Source of the DNA: Bacteroidota bacterium
GTDB taxonomy: Bacteria; Bacteroidota; Bacteroidia; Chitinophagales; JADIYW01
DNA: 64,000 nucleotides
NCBI GenBank assembly: GCA_963169645.1
Contig: CAUJCO010000012.1
Span: 1 to 64,000 of the forward strand
Direction of reading: 5' to 3'
Shown piece by piece: positions 34,268 to 44,557 of this stretch. The notes under the pieces were generated by a model. That model was not told the origin of the DNA and searched no databases. It worked only from the letters and a program-made list of their open reading frames with translations. The position numbers and the translations under genes were made by a program. Each line of letters opens with the position of its first letter. Position 1 is the first letter of the stretch.

Positions 34268-37200
34268 ATGAGCGTTACAAACGAAAGTCAAGGGTTATAT
34301 CTGCCGCAAACAGAGCATGATGCATGTGGTATTGGTTTTGTTGCACACCTAAAAGGCGAAAAATCGCATAGAATAGTGCAAGATGCACTGACTATGTTAG
34401 AAAACATGGAACACCGTGGAGCTTGCGGCTGTGAAGAAAATACAGGTGATGGTGCCGGTATTTTAATGCAAATTCCACATGAATATTATAAGGATGAAGC
34501 AGCTAAAATAAACATCCAACTTCCGGAAGCTGGTAAATATGGTACAGGTTTTATCTTTTTTCCTCAAGATGAAACGAGTAGAAATCAATGCAAAGATTTT
34601 ATTGAATCAACAGCGCAAAAATTAAATTTTAAAGTATTAGGTTATAGAGCCATAACTACAAATAATGCACCTATCGGACCTACAGCACAATCTGCGGAGC
34701 CCGTGGTAGAGCAATTGTTTATCCAACCACTTTTTGATTTTAAAGAAGATATTGAATTAGAGCGTAAATTATATGTGTTGCGTGCACATACCGTTCGCGA
34801 GATCAATTATATTTTAGGCGGTAAAGATCATTTTTATTATACCAATTTATCTTGTCATACAGTAATTTATAAAGGTCAATTAACAACGTTCCAAGTACGT
34901 CAATATTATCCGGAATTGAGCGATGAGCGAATTCAATCTGCATTGGCTATTGTACATTCTCGCTTTTCTACGAATACATTTCCACGTTGGCGATTGGCAC
35001 AACCATTTCGATACATTGCCCACAATGGTGAAATCAACACGTTGCAAGGTAACTTAAACTGGATGCGTACACGTGAACATTTATTAGAGTGTGATGTGTT
35101 TACTAAAGAAGAGATTGAAATGTTTATGCCAATCTGTTACCGTGATCAATCAGATTCTGCTTCTTTAGATAATGTAATTGAATTATTGTATTTAGCAGGA
35201 CGCTCTTTGCCGCATGCAATTATGATGCTGATTCCCGAAGCATGGCAAGATAATGACCAAATGGAAGATTGGAAAAAAGCATTCTACGAATACCACGATT
35301 GCTTAATGGAACCTTGGGATGGTCCGGCTTCTATCTGTTTTACCGATGGTAAAATGATAGGTGCCACATTAGATAGAAATGGACTTCGTCCTTCTCGTTT
35401 TGTAGTGTATAATGATGGTCGCGTGGTGATGTCATCCGAAGCCGGAGCAGTACCAACAGAAGAAGAAAAAGTAGTTCAAAAAGGAAGGTTGCAACCGGGC
35501 AAAATGTTCATCATTAATATGGAAGAAGGCCGTATTATTTCGGATGATGAACTAAAGAAAAAAATATGTACCGAACATCCATACCGCGAATGGTTGAATA
35601 AACATAAAATTACATTTTCCGATTTGCCTAAATCTACAATTGCAGAAGAGAAATTAAGTAACGAAGAATTATTGCAACAACAATTAGCATTTGGGTATAC
35701 ATCGGAAGATATTAAAACTATTATTACACCAATGGCTGAAACAGCTAATGAACCGGTAGGTTCTATGGGAACTGATACACCATTGGCTGTTTTATCAGAT
35801 CAATCTCAAAATTTATCTAATTATTTCAAACAATTATTTGCACAAGTAACCAACCCGCCAATTGACCCAATTCGTGAACGTATGGTGATGAGTACGTTTG
35901 CAACTTTAGGTGGTGCGAGCAGTATTCTTACAACAACAGAAAATCATTGTAAACAAATTTCTGTTCGTCAACCAATTCTATCCAACGATGATATTGCAAA
36001 ATTACGATATATCAATCATCCTGATTTTAAAGTAATCACTATTCAAGCCTTGTTTAATGTAAATGGCAAAAAAGGTGCTTTAGAAAGAGGTATTGATCGA
36101 ATTTGTAAAGAAGCAGAAGAAGCTGTTGCAAACGGAAATAACGTAATTATTATTTCTGATAAAGGAGTAAACAAAGATTTTGCACCTATTCCGTCTTTAT
36201 TGGCAACCGGAGCTATTCATCATCATTTAGTGCGTACTAAAACACGTATCGATTGCTCTATTATTGTAGAAAGTGGCGATATTCGCGAAGTACACCAAAT
36301 TGCAACACATATTGGATATGGTGCTACTGCCGTTAATCCATATTTAGCATATCAAACTATTTATCATCTTAATACAGATAAATTAAAACATTTAAATAAA
36401 TCGGATGAGAAATTAGTAGAAAACTATACCAAAGCAGCCAGCAAAGGCTTGTTGAAAGTTTTCTCTAAAATGGGTATTTCAACCCATCAGTCCTATCATG
36501 GTTCTCAAATTTTTGAGATAGTTGGCTTAGGAAAAAATGTAGTAGAAAAATGCTTTGCCGGCACCATTTCCAGATTAAATGGGATTGGATTTGATGAAAT
36601 AGCACGCGAAGTGTTAACACGTCATTTGTTAGCATTTCCGGATGCAGAAAATAACAGTCTTCGTTTAGAAGTAGGTGGCCAATATCAATGGAAGCGTAGA
36701 GGTGAAGTGCACATGTTCAATCCGGATACCATCCATTTATTGCAACATTCTACTCGTAAAAACGATTATGCATTATATAAACAATATGCAGAAAAAATAA
36801 ACAATCAAGCATTAAAGGCAATCACATTAAGAGGTTTGTTAGATTTTGATTGGAGTAAAGTAACACCAATAGATATCAGTGAAGTCGAACCGGCAGAAAA
36901 TATATTGAAACGTTTTGCAACCGGTGCAATGTCTTTTGGTTCTATTTCACACGAAGCGCATGCAACATTAGCTATCGCAATGAATCGTATTGGCGGAAAA
37001 TCCAATTCCGGTGAAGGTGGTGAAGATGAAATTCGTTTTGATCGTAAAGAAAACGGTGATTGGGAGCGTTCCGCAATTAAACAAGTAGCTTCCGGTAGGT
37101 TTGGTGTAACTTCTTATTATTTGGCGAATGCAGAAGAACTGCAAATAAAATTAGCACAAGGTGCAAAACCGGGTGAAGGTGGTCAGCTTCCGGGACATAA

Positions 37201-38800
37201 AGTAGATGAATGGATTGGACGCGTTCGCCATTCAACACCGGGTGTTGGTTTAATTTCTCCACCACCACATCACGATATTTATTCTATCGAAGATTTAGCA
37301 CAATTAATCTTTGATTTAAAAAATGCCAATCCAACAGCACGAATAAATACCAAATTAGTAGCAGAAGCCGGTGTTGGTACAATTGCAGCCGGTGTTGCAA
37401 AAGCAAAATCTGATGTTATTTTGATTTCCGGTTATGATGGTGGTACAGGTGCATCACCCATTTCTTCTATCAAACATGCCGGATTGCCGTGGGAATTAGG
37501 CTTGTCAGAAGCACATCAAACATTAGTGAAAAATAATTTACGCAGCCGCGTTGTATTACAAACAGATGGTATGTTGCGTACCGGAAAAGATATTGCCGTT
37601 GCTACTTTATTGGGTGCAGAAGAATGGGGAATTGCTACCGCCGCATTAGTAGTAGAAGGTTGTATCATGATGCGTAAATGTCATCTTAATACTTGTCCTG
37701 TTGGTATCGCAACACAAGACCCAATTTTAAGAGCACGTTTTACGGGTGATCCTCAACATATCATCAACTTCTTTAATTTTATTGTTCAGGATTTAAGAGA
37801 GATTATGGCTCAACTTGGATTTAGAACTGTTAATGAAATGGTAGGTCAAACTCAGATTCTAAAACGTAGAGATAATATCGATCATTGGAAATATAAACAC
37901 CTTGACTTATCGCCTATAATATATAAAGAAAATGTAGGAGAAGACGTGGGATTGTTTAAGCAAATGCGACAAGCACACCCAACTGATGATGCTATATTGG
38001 ATAAAAAATTAATTGAAGCTGCAAAACCATCTTTAGATAATAAAGCAACCTCGAAAGCTCAATTTAATATTATCAATACAGATAGAACAGTAGGTGCCTT
38101 ATTGAGTTATGAAATCTCATCGAAATATAAAAAAGATGGATTGCCGGAAGATACTATTCAATTTAAATTTACAGGTAGTGCCGGACAAAGTTTTGGTGCA
38201 TTTGCAGCCAACGGCGTTAAATTTGAGTTAGAAGGTGAAGCCAACGATTATTTTGGTAAAGGTTTGTCGGGCGGTAAATTAGTAGTTTATCCTTCTGATA
38301 AATCCAATTTTAATCCATCGGAAAATATTATTATTGGAAACGTAGCATTTTATGGAGCTACCAGCGGTGAATCCTATATTAATGGTATGGCTGGCGAACG
38401 TTTTTGCGTTCGTAATTCCGGAGCTAAAGCAGTTGTAGAAGGTGTGGGTGATCATGGTTGCGAATATATGACCGGAGGTTTAGCTATTATTTTAGGTAAA
38501 ACAGGAAGAAATTTTGCCGCCGGAATGAGTGGTGGTATTGCGTATGTATATAATATTGATAATACATTTGAAAAAAATGTAAATAAAGAAATGATTGATT
38601 TAGAAGAATTAGATACAGAAGATTTTGAAACATTGAAATTCTATATCAATCGCCATCATGCATACACCAATAGTAGTATTGCTAATAATATTTTAGATAA
38701 CTGGGATGTTACCTCCAAATATTTTGTGAAAGTAATGCCTACAGATTATAAAAATGTATTAATAGCAAGAAAAGCAAATGCCGAAAGCATCAACGCATAA
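34268..38800 (+). CDS. gltB: Glutamate synthase large subunit
   Basis: A 1510-residue glutamate synthase alpha subunit. It transfers the amide nitrogen of glutamine to 2-oxoglutarate. The N-terminal class II glutaminase has the nucleophile C20 in EHDACGIGFVAHLKGEK, so the first 19 residues are the expected propeptide. The FMN/synthase domain follows, with GGKSNSGEGGEDEIRFDRKE and GYDGGTGASPISSIKHAG. The 3Fe-4S cluster cysteines are C1132, C1138 and C1143 in GCIMMRKCHLNTCPVG. The C-terminal GXGXG beta-helix domain has GLSGGKLVVYPSDKS. The length fits the family. gltD follows by 35 nt. Confidence 0.98.
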   Translation: MSVTNESQGLYLPQTEHDACGIGFVAHLKGEKSHRIVQDALTMLENMEHRGACGCEENTGDGAGILMQIPHEYYKDEAAKINIQLPEAGKYGTGFIFFPQDETSRNQCKDFIESTAQKLNFKVLGYRAITTNNAPIGPTAQSAEPVVEQLFIQPLFDFKEDIELERKLYVLRAHTVREINYILGGKDHFYYTNLSCHTVIYKGQLTTFQVRQYYPELSDERIQSALAIVHSRFSTNTFPRWRLAQPFRYIAHNGEINTLQGNLNWMRTREHLLECDVFTKEEIEMFMPICYRDQSDSASLDNVIELLYLAGRSLPHAIMMLIPEAWQDNDQMEDWKKAFYEYHDCLMEPWDGPASICFTDGKMIGATLDRNGLRPSRFVVYNDGRVVMSSEAGAVPTEEEKVVQKGRLQPGKMFIINMEEGRIISDDELKKKICTEHPYREWLNKHKITFSDLPKSTIAEEKLSNEELLQQQLAFGYTSEDIKTIITPMAETANEPVGSMGTDTPLAVLSDQSQNLSNYFKQLFAQVTNPPIDPIRERMVMSTFATLGGASSILTTTENHCKQISVRQPILSNDDIAKLRYINHPDFKVITIQALFNVNGKKGALERGIDRICKEAEEAVANGNNVIIISDKGVNKDFAPIPSLLATGAIHHHLVRTKTRIDCSIIVESGDIREVHQIATHIGYGATAVNPYLAYQTIYHLNTDKLKHLNKSDEKLVENYTKAASKGLLKVFSKMGISTHQSYHGSQIFEIVGLGKNVVEKCFAGTISRLNGIGFDEIAREVLTRHLLAFPDAENNSLRLEVGGQYQWKRRGEVHMFNPDTIHLLQHSTRKNDYALYKQYAEKINNQALKAITLRGLLDFDWSKVTPIDISEVEPAENILKRFATGAMSFGSISHEAHATLAIAMNRIGGKSNSGEGGEDEIRFDRKENGDWERSAIKQVASGRFGVTSYYLANAEELQIKLAQGAKPGEGGQLPGHKVDEWIGRVRHSTPGVGLISPPPHHDIYSIEDLAQLIFDLKNANPTARINTKLVAEAGVGTIAAGVAKAKSDVILISGYDGGTGASPISSIKHAGLPWELGLSEAHQTLVKNNLRSRVVLQTDGMLRTGKDIAVATLLGAEEWGIATAALVVEGCIMMRKCHLNTCPVGIATQDPILRARFTGDPQHIINFFNFIVQDLREIMAQLGFRTVNEMVGQTQILKRRDNIDHWKYKHLDLSPIIYKENVGEDVGLFKQMRQAHPTDDAILDKKLIEAAKPSLDNKATSKAQFNIINTDRTVGALLSYEISSKYKKDGLPEDTIQFKFTGSAGQSFGAFAANGVKFELEGEANDYFGKGLSGGKLVVYPSDKSNFNPSENIIIGNVAFYGATSGESYINGMAGERFCVRNSGAKAVVEGVGDHGCEYMTGGLAIILGKTGRNFAAGMSGGIAYVYNIDNTFEKNVNKEMIDLEELDTEDFETLKFYINRHHAYTNSSIANNILDNWDVTSKYFVKVMPTDYKNVLIARKANAESINA

Positions 38801-38835
38801 CATTCAATTTAAAATATAGAATAAAGAAAAAATAA

Positions 38836-40323
38836 ATGGGAAAAATTACCGGTTTCTTAGAGTTCACGAGAGAATTACCAAAATATAGAAGTGTAGAAGA
38901 GCGTGTAAATGATTATAAAGAAATTCCATTAGAATTCTCTGACGAAAAAACAAATCATCAAGCAGCTCGATGCATGGATTGCGGTGTGCCTTTTTGCCAC
39001 AATGGTTGTCCATTAGGAAATATTATTCCGGAATTTAATGATGCTGTTTACAACAACGATTGGGAATTAGCGGCTCAAATTTTATTGTCCACCAATAATT
39101 TTCCGGAATATACCGGAAGAATTTGTCCGGCACCATGCGAAACAGCTTGTGTATTAGGCATTAACCAACCGCCGGTGGCAATTGAACACATTGAAAAATC
39201 TATTATTGAAAAAGCGTATGCTTTAAATTTAATAAAGCCACAGATTCCAAAAGTAAGAACGGGTAAAGAAGTTGCCGTTGTTGGTTCCGGTCCAGCCGGT
39301 ATGGCAGCTGCAGCCCAATTAAATAAGGCAGGCCACTTGGTAACAGTTTTTGAAAGAGCAGATAGAATTGGTGGTTTATTGCGTTATGGAATTCCGGATT
39401 TTAAATTGGAAAAAACGGTTATTGATAGAAGATTAAAAGTGATGGAAGAAGAAGGCATCATTTTTAAAACCAATACCAATGTTGGCGTAGATATTTCTAT
39501 CGATGATTTAAATAAAAATTTTGATGCCGTTGTGTTGTCCGGTGGTTCCACTATACCGAGAGATTTACCAATAAAAGGTAGAGCTTTAAAAGGTATTTAT
39601 CCGGCGATGGAATTTTTGTCGCAACAAAATAAACGAGTGTCTAACATCGCAACTGAAGTAGATCATCAAGGTCAACAATATGCAAATGGAGATCTTTTTG
39701 CTACGGATAAAAACGTAATCGTAATTGGTGGTGGCGATACCGGTTCCGATTGCGTTGGAACTTCCAATCGTCATAAAGCAGCGTCCATTACTCAAATCGA
39801 GTTGTTGACTAAACCACCGGTAGAAAGAGCGGAAAGCACACCATGGCCAAACTGGCCAATGATGTTGCGTACATCCAGTTCACACGAAGAAGGCTGCGAG
39901 CGACAATGGGCAATTTTGACCAAAGAATTCATAGGAAACGAGAAGGATGAATTAACTGGGTTGAAAATTGTTGATGTGGAGTGGAAATCGGTTGATGGAA
40001 AAGCACAATTAGTGGAAATAGAAGGTTCTGAACGTGTGTTGCCATGCGAATTGGCTTTATTGGCAATGGGTTTCGTTCATCCACAACACGAAGGATTATT
40101 AAATGATTTAGGTGTTCAATTAGACGAAAGAGGAAATATTTCGGCTAACAACTATAAAACCAACGTGGATAAATTTTTTACCGCTGGTGATATGAGAAGA
40201 GGACAAAGTTTAGTAGTTTGGGCAATATCTGAAGGACGTGAATGTGCACGTGAAGTAGATTTGTATTTAATGGGCGAAAGTGCGTTAGAGTCAAAAGATA
40301 AAGGTGTTTTACAAGTGAATTAA
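38836..40323 (+). CDS. gltD: Glutamate synthase small subunit
   Basis: A 495-residue beta subunit that passes electrons from NAD(P)H through FAD and 4Fe-4S clusters to GltB. Cluster ligands are seen in CMDCGVPFCHNGCPLGN and CPAPCETACVLGI. The FAD site is VVGSGPAGMAAAAQLNKAG, and the NAD(P)H site is VIVIGGGDTGSDCVGTS. The end includes the FAD motif TAGDMRRGQSLVVWAI. It follows gltB by 35 nt and is probably its operon partner. A terminator lies about 100 nt downstream. Confidence 0.98.
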   Translation: MGKITGFLEFTRELPKYRSVEERVNDYKEIPLEFSDEKTNHQAARCMDCGVPFCHNGCPLGNIIPEFNDAVYNNDWELAAQILLSTNNFPEYTGRICPAPCETACVLGINQPPVAIEHIEKSIIEKAYALNLIKPQIPKVRTGKEVAVVGSGPAGMAAAAQLNKAGHLVTVFERADRIGGLLRYGIPDFKLEKTVIDRRLKVMEEEGIIFKTNTNVGVDISIDDLNKNFDAVVLSGGSTIPRDLPIKGRALKGIYPAMEFLSQQNKRVSNIATEVDHQGQQYANGDLFATDKNVIVIGGGDTGSDCVGTSNRHKAASITQIELLTKPPVERAESTPWPNWPMMLRTSSSHEEGCERQWAILTKEFIGNEKDELTGLKIVDVEWKSVDGKAQLVEIEGSERVLPCELALLAMGFVHPQHEGLLNDLGVQLDERGNISANNYKTNVDKFFTAGDMRRGQSLVVWAISEGRECAREVDLYLMGESALESKDKGVLQVN

Positions 40324-40384
40324 CATGCATCTTTTCCACTTTTAAAAATATAAATCGTACTTTAGCTTACACAATTATAACTGC

Positions 40385-40392
40385 TATTTTTG
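40385..40392 (+). promoter_or_regulatory. Promoter-like TAnnTTTG box just before a terminator
   Basis: TATTTTTG matches the Bacteroidota -7 box. A TTTAG lies about 20 nt upstream (40361-40365). The next feature is a terminator at 40420, so transcription from here would give an RNA of only about 45-50 nt, if the box is real. Confidence 0.3.
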
Positions 40393-40419
40393 CGCTTGCT
40401 GTTTTTGCATATAGTAGTG

Positions 40420-40447
40420 AAACCCGACCATTTGGTCGGGTTTTTTT
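40420..40447 (+). terminator. Rho-independent terminator after gltB-gltD
   Basis: Stem AAACCCGACC / GGTCGGGTTT (40420-40429 and 40434-40443) with a 4-nt loop, running into T7. It is 96 nt after the gltD stop. Confidence 0.92.
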
Positions 40448-40548
40448 ATTTTTTTTTGATAGAAATCAAGAAAATCAAGTCTGCTATTTTTTTGGTTGAC
40501 AATTTGGGAAAATATGCTTAATATTGAATTAACATAAATTACCCCTTT

Positions 40549-41151
40549 ATGAAAACCCTATTCTGCACCGCAATGCTATTGCTGTATCTAAGTGTAAATA
40601 CGTTTGCACAAAATTTAAGTATAAACGATTTTATACAATTAAGGTCAAATGACAATGGCGCCATTGAATCGAAATTGACGCAACAGAATTTTAATTTATA
40701 TGATGAATATGAAGTTGGATACGGAAAATATCACCTCATATATCAAAACAATGAAACAGCAAATTCAACTGTGCAATGGATAGATATTGTATATGAAAAT
40801 AATGGTCAATGGAATAATCGCTTATCACTTCAAACTCAAGATATAGGACAAGTAAAAAAATACCTTACTGAATTGAAAGGGTTAGGATTCTATTTTAAAA
40901 ATAAAAAGATAATAGATAGACAAATTTATGAAGTATATACCAACGGAATAAATACGGTAGAGTTAATTACATCACAAAGTAAAAATGCCTATCATTACGA
41001 CAATACAATGTATTTCAATTTTGCCATATATAGCGCAAGCGAATACGATTATTCCTTCGCAAATGAGAATAAAAAATACAACATTGCAGTTGTAGAACAA
41101 AACGATTTATATGCTAGCATGGTTGATTTACCGATGAATACAGCAAAATAA
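40549..41151 (+). CDS. Small secreted protein of unknown function
   Basis: A 200-residue protein with a clear signal peptide (MKTLFCTAMLLLYLSVNTFA, cleavage before QNLS). The mature part is mixed alpha/beta with many Asn, Gln and Tyr residues and no Cys. Short strands such as YHLIYQNNETANSTVQWIDI and VELITSQSKNAYHYDNTMYF are visible. No domain or family is recognised, and no sorting-type C-terminus is seen. It stands alone between the glt terminator and an FAD enzyme. A T-rich TATTTTTTTGG box lies about 75 nt upstream. Confidence 0.6.
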   Translation: MKTLFCTAMLLLYLSVNTFAQNLSINDFIQLRSNDNGAIESKLTQQNFNLYDEYEVGYGKYHLIYQNNETANSTVQWIDIVYENNGQWNNRLSLQTQDIGQVKKYLTELKGLGFYFKNKKIIDRQIYEVYTNGINTVELITSQSKNAYHYDNTMYFNFAIYSASEYDYSFANENKKYNIAVVEQNDLYASMVDLPMNTAK

Positions 41152-41264
41152 TTTTTGGTTTTTTAATTTGTTATTGTATCATTTTTTTACAGTGTTATAA
41201 ATTGTATTTATAATGCTGTTTTTTTATTTTTACATTTACTTTTAGCACTAAACATGCTACAGTT

Positions 41265-42857
41265 ATGAAAAAGCAAATACAACTAGCGTTAGCTCCGGAG
41301 TTAGCTTTTGATGAAAAATCTTTTCATCGTCATATAAAGCAACTCTTACAAATAAAAAATGAGAATTCATTCACTGTTCGCATTACCAAACGTAGTTTAG
41401 ATGCACGTTCGCGAAATATAAAAGTGAATATTCAAGCTGATGTTTTTATTGACGAATCACCAACATCCATTTTTGAAAATTCATTTAATTATAAAGATGT
41501 TACCAATAAATCCAAACGGGTTATTATTGTTGGTGCCGGTCCGGCAGGACTTTTCGCTGCTTTGCGTTTATTAGAATTAGGCATAAAACCTATTGTAATT
41601 GAAAGAGGAAAAGATGTACAAGAACGACGACGTGATTTAGCCAATATCAACAAACAACATATCGTCAATAAAAATTCAAATTACTGTTTTGGCGAAGGTG
41701 GAGCCGGCACATACAGTGATGGAAAACTATATACACGCTCTAAAAAACGCGGCGACATACATCGCATCTTGGAAATAATGGTGCAACATGGTGCCACTGA
41801 AAATATACTATTTGAAGCACATCCGCATATTGGAACTAATAAATTACCCAAATTAATTCAAGCAATCCGACAAACCATTTTAATGTACGGTGGCGAAATA
41901 CATTTTAATACTAAAGTAGTTGATTTTCTTCTTCTCCAAAATGAAATAAAAGGGGTAATTACACAATCGATTTTAGAAACATCTACATCAAACCAAACAT
42001 TTATTGGTGATGCGGTACTGTTGGCAACCGGACATTCTGCACGCGATATATTTGAGTTGCTACAACAAAAAAATATTTACATAGAAAATAAACCATTTGC
42101 TTTAGGTGTGCGTGTGGAACATGCACAAGCACGCATCAACCAAATACAATATCACGGAAATACTTGTGATTTGTTGCCTTCTGCATCCTATAGTTTAGTG
42201 GAGCAAGTAAAGATAAACACACTTCAAAAAGCGGCATTTTCCTTTTGTATGTGTCCGGGTGGATTTATAGTTCCGGCAGCCACCACGCAGCAAGAAATAG
42301 TTGTCAATGGAATGTCGCCTTCCAAACGTGATTCACCATTCGCTAATTCAGGTATTGTCGTTTCTGTTGATGAAAATGATTGGAAAAAATACACCCAAAC
42401 ACATCAAAACTTAGCAGCACTCGAATATCAAAAACAAATAGAACATACAGCATGGAAAATAGCAGGAAAAACACAAACAGCTCCATCACAACGTTTACTC
42501 GATTTTGTAACCAATAAAACATCGGATGCATTATTAGAAACATCCTATCAACCCGGATTAGTAGCAGTAGATATGCGCAGCATTTTACCGGAAAATATCG
42601 TACTTGCATTACAAGAAGGCTTTAAAGCGTTCGGAAGAAAAATGAAAGGATTTGTAAGTAATCAAGCACAGATTATTGGTGTAGAAAGTAGAACCTCTTC
42701 TCCGGTGAAAATACCAAGAGATAAAAACACTTTAGAACATATACACGTAAAAAGATTGTTTCCATGTGCCGAAGGTGCCGGATACGCCGGCGGAATTATG
42801 AGTGCTGCAATAGATGGAGAACGTTGTGCAGAAGCAATTGCTAAATTGTATGGTTAA
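41265..42857 (+). CDS. FAD-dependent oxidoreductase (COG2509 type)
   Basis: A 530-residue flavoprotein. After an N-terminal domain of about 85 residues (KKQIQLALAPELAFDEKSFH; TKRSLDARSRNIKVN) comes an FAD-binding Rossmann fold: VIIVGAGPAGLFAALRLLEL, then FGEGGAGTYSDGKLYTRSKK, which is constant in this family. Near the end AEGAGYAGGIMSAAIDGERCA closes the FAD site. The family is widely distributed but its substrate is not settled; it is often annotated as an NAD(P)/FAD-dependent dehydrogenase. It stands alone in the same direction as its neighbours. No signal peptide is seen. Confidence 0.88.
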   Translation: MKKQIQLALAPELAFDEKSFHRHIKQLLQIKNENSFTVRITKRSLDARSRNIKVNIQADVFIDESPTSIFENSFNYKDVTNKSKRVIIVGAGPAGLFAALRLLELGIKPIVIERGKDVQERRRDLANINKQHIVNKNSNYCFGEGGAGTYSDGKLYTRSKKRGDIHRILEIMVQHGATENILFEAHPHIGTNKLPKLIQAIRQTILMYGGEIHFNTKVVDFLLLQNEIKGVITQSILETSTSNQTFIGDAVLLATGHSARDIFELLQQKNIYIENKPFALGVRVEHAQARINQIQYHGNTCDLLPSASYSLVEQVKINTLQKAAFSFCMCPGGFIVPAATTQQEIVVNGMSPSKRDSPFANSGIVVSVDENDWKKYTQTHQNLAALEYQKQIEHTAWKIAGKTQTAPSQRLLDFVTNKTSDALLETSYQPGLVAVDMRSILPENIVLALQEGFKAFGRKMKGFVSNQAQIIGVESRTSSPVKIPRDKNTLEHIHVKRLFPCAEGAGYAGGIMSAAIDGERCAEAIAKLYG

Positions 42858-43024
42858 TGGAGTAAGAATATTCAATAGATAAAAATGTTTTTTACGCGAA
42901 TATTTTGACTTTTAGCAAATACCGATTTTTGGTGATTCATTATATTAGCGTTTCAATATTATTCTATTTAAATTAAAGAATGGAAATAGAATAATTCGTA
43001 AATACTAACCAAAAAAGATTTGTA

Positions 43025-44446
43025 ATGAAAAAACATGTAGTACTTATTTTATTATCAATTTTAGCTTTTTCTTGTAAAAAAGGAGAAGAAGATACTAAAA
43101 TTACTTACGAAGAAGACCCAACTATCATCCAAGACCAATATGGAAGACAACTTATTCTACATGGTTTAAATACAGCAAATAATTCTAAAGCAGATACACT
43201 CAGATCTCCATGGATTACCGAAGCAGATGTGGATAGAGAAGATAAACAATTTGGTTTTAACTTTGTTCGATATCTAATTTTTTGGGATGCTATCGAACCT
43301 CAAAAAGATGTTTTTGATCCTGTTTATTTAGATAGAGTAGAAGAGCGTGTAAACTGGTACACCTCTCGTGGAATGTATGTAATGTTGGATATGCATCAAG
43401 ATTTATATTCCATCATTTTTGGTGGTGATGGTGCACCGGCTTGGGCTATTCGTTCTAATGGAGCTTCACCTATCAACTTGCCGGGCGGCACACCATGGTG
43501 GTTAAAAAATATCGATCCTGCGGTTGTAAATTGTTGGGTAAATTTTTGGGCATATACCAATCATAAAGATTTACAAGACCATTATATTTTAGCATGGAAA
43601 TACGTAGCAGAACGTTTTAAAAATAATCCGTATGTAATCGGGTACGATTTAATGAACGAACCGTGGGGTGGCGATTTAATTAAATCATTTATTACCGGCG
43701 AATTCGAACGCGTACAATTAACAGCTTTCTATAAAAGATTAATTCCGGCATTGAGAGAAGTAGAACCTAATAAATACTTTTTCTTTGAACCAACTCCGGC
43801 TCCTGTAACATTTGGTGCTCCGTCGCATTTGTCTAAAATTACTGACTCTCGTAGCACTTCAAAATTAGTGTATGCACCACATTGTTATCCGTTTGATACA
43901 CACGAAGGCGGTGGTTATACTTCTACCTCTAAACAACAATTAAAAGATTGGGAAAGAGAGCGTTTAAAAGATATTAAATTGCATAATAATACACCATTAG
44001 TAGTTGGCGAATATGGCTTATCATACGGACAAGCTGGTTTTGATCAATACTTGAAAGATTTCGGTGCTATGATTGATAGAAATCAATGGCATAGTACGTA
44101 TTGGAGTAACGATTTAGGTGGTTGGAGCCCATTAGATGAAAATAGAATGGAAACACCAATCTTACCATTGATAATGAGAACATATCCGAAGGCAACTGCC
44201 GGAAAAATTAAATCTTTTGGATTCGACCCGGATACAAAAATCTTTAATATGACCTTTACTTCCAACGCGGATATCAATCAGCCAACTGAAATATTTGTGC
44301 CGAATCGACATTACCCTACAGGCTGGGATTTGACTGTCACCGGAACAACAAATTATACACAGAATTTTGACAATACAAAACAAGTATTGAAGTTTTCTAC
44401 ACCGGATGATGCGAAAGAAATCACGATATCTATAACTCCGAAGTAG
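43025..44446 (+). CDS. GH5 lipoprotein, endoglycoceramidase-like
   Basis: A 473-residue glycoside hydrolase with a lipoprotein signal (LLSILAFSC, acylated C17, followed by KKGEED). The catalytic domain has NFVRYLIFWDAIEPQKDVFD and MYVMLDMHQDLYSIIFGGDG, and the acid/base and nucleophile Glu residues are E212 in DLMNEPWGGD and E329 in VVGEYGLSYG. The 'LDMHQD...GDGAPAWA' pattern resembles endoglycoceramidases, which cut between the glycan and ceramide of glycosphingolipids, more than typical cellulases. A C-terminal beta-sandwich (about 390-473) is also usual in that group. A sphingomyelin-synthase-like gene follows 111 nt later. The substrate is inferred from the family. Confidence 0.82.
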   Translation: MKKHVVLILLSILAFSCKKGEEDTKITYEEDPTIIQDQYGRQLILHGLNTANNSKADTLRSPWITEADVDREDKQFGFNFVRYLIFWDAIEPQKDVFDPVYLDRVEERVNWYTSRGMYVMLDMHQDLYSIIFGGDGAPAWAIRSNGASPINLPGGTPWWLKNIDPAVVNCWVNFWAYTNHKDLQDHYILAWKYVAERFKNNPYVIGYDLMNEPWGGDLIKSFITGEFERVQLTAFYKRLIPALREVEPNKYFFFEPTPAPVTFGAPSHLSKITDSRSTSKLVYAPHCYPFDTHEGGGYTSTSKQQLKDWERERLKDIKLHNNTPLVVGEYGLSYGQAGFDQYLKDFGAMIDRNQWHSTYWSNDLGGWSPLDENRMETPILPLIMRTYPKATAGKIKSFGFDPDTKIFNMTFTSNADINQPTEIFVPNRHYPTGWDLTVTGTTNYTQNFDNTKQVLKFSTPDDAKEITISITPK

Positions 44447-44557
44447 ATAGCGTGTTTTTTTTGTTAAAAATTAGTGAAAGGATACTTTATTTTTTGAAGA
44501 TATATATTCAATAAAAGCTATAATGAGTATTTTAGCGGTTAAATTCTGTTAAAATAC

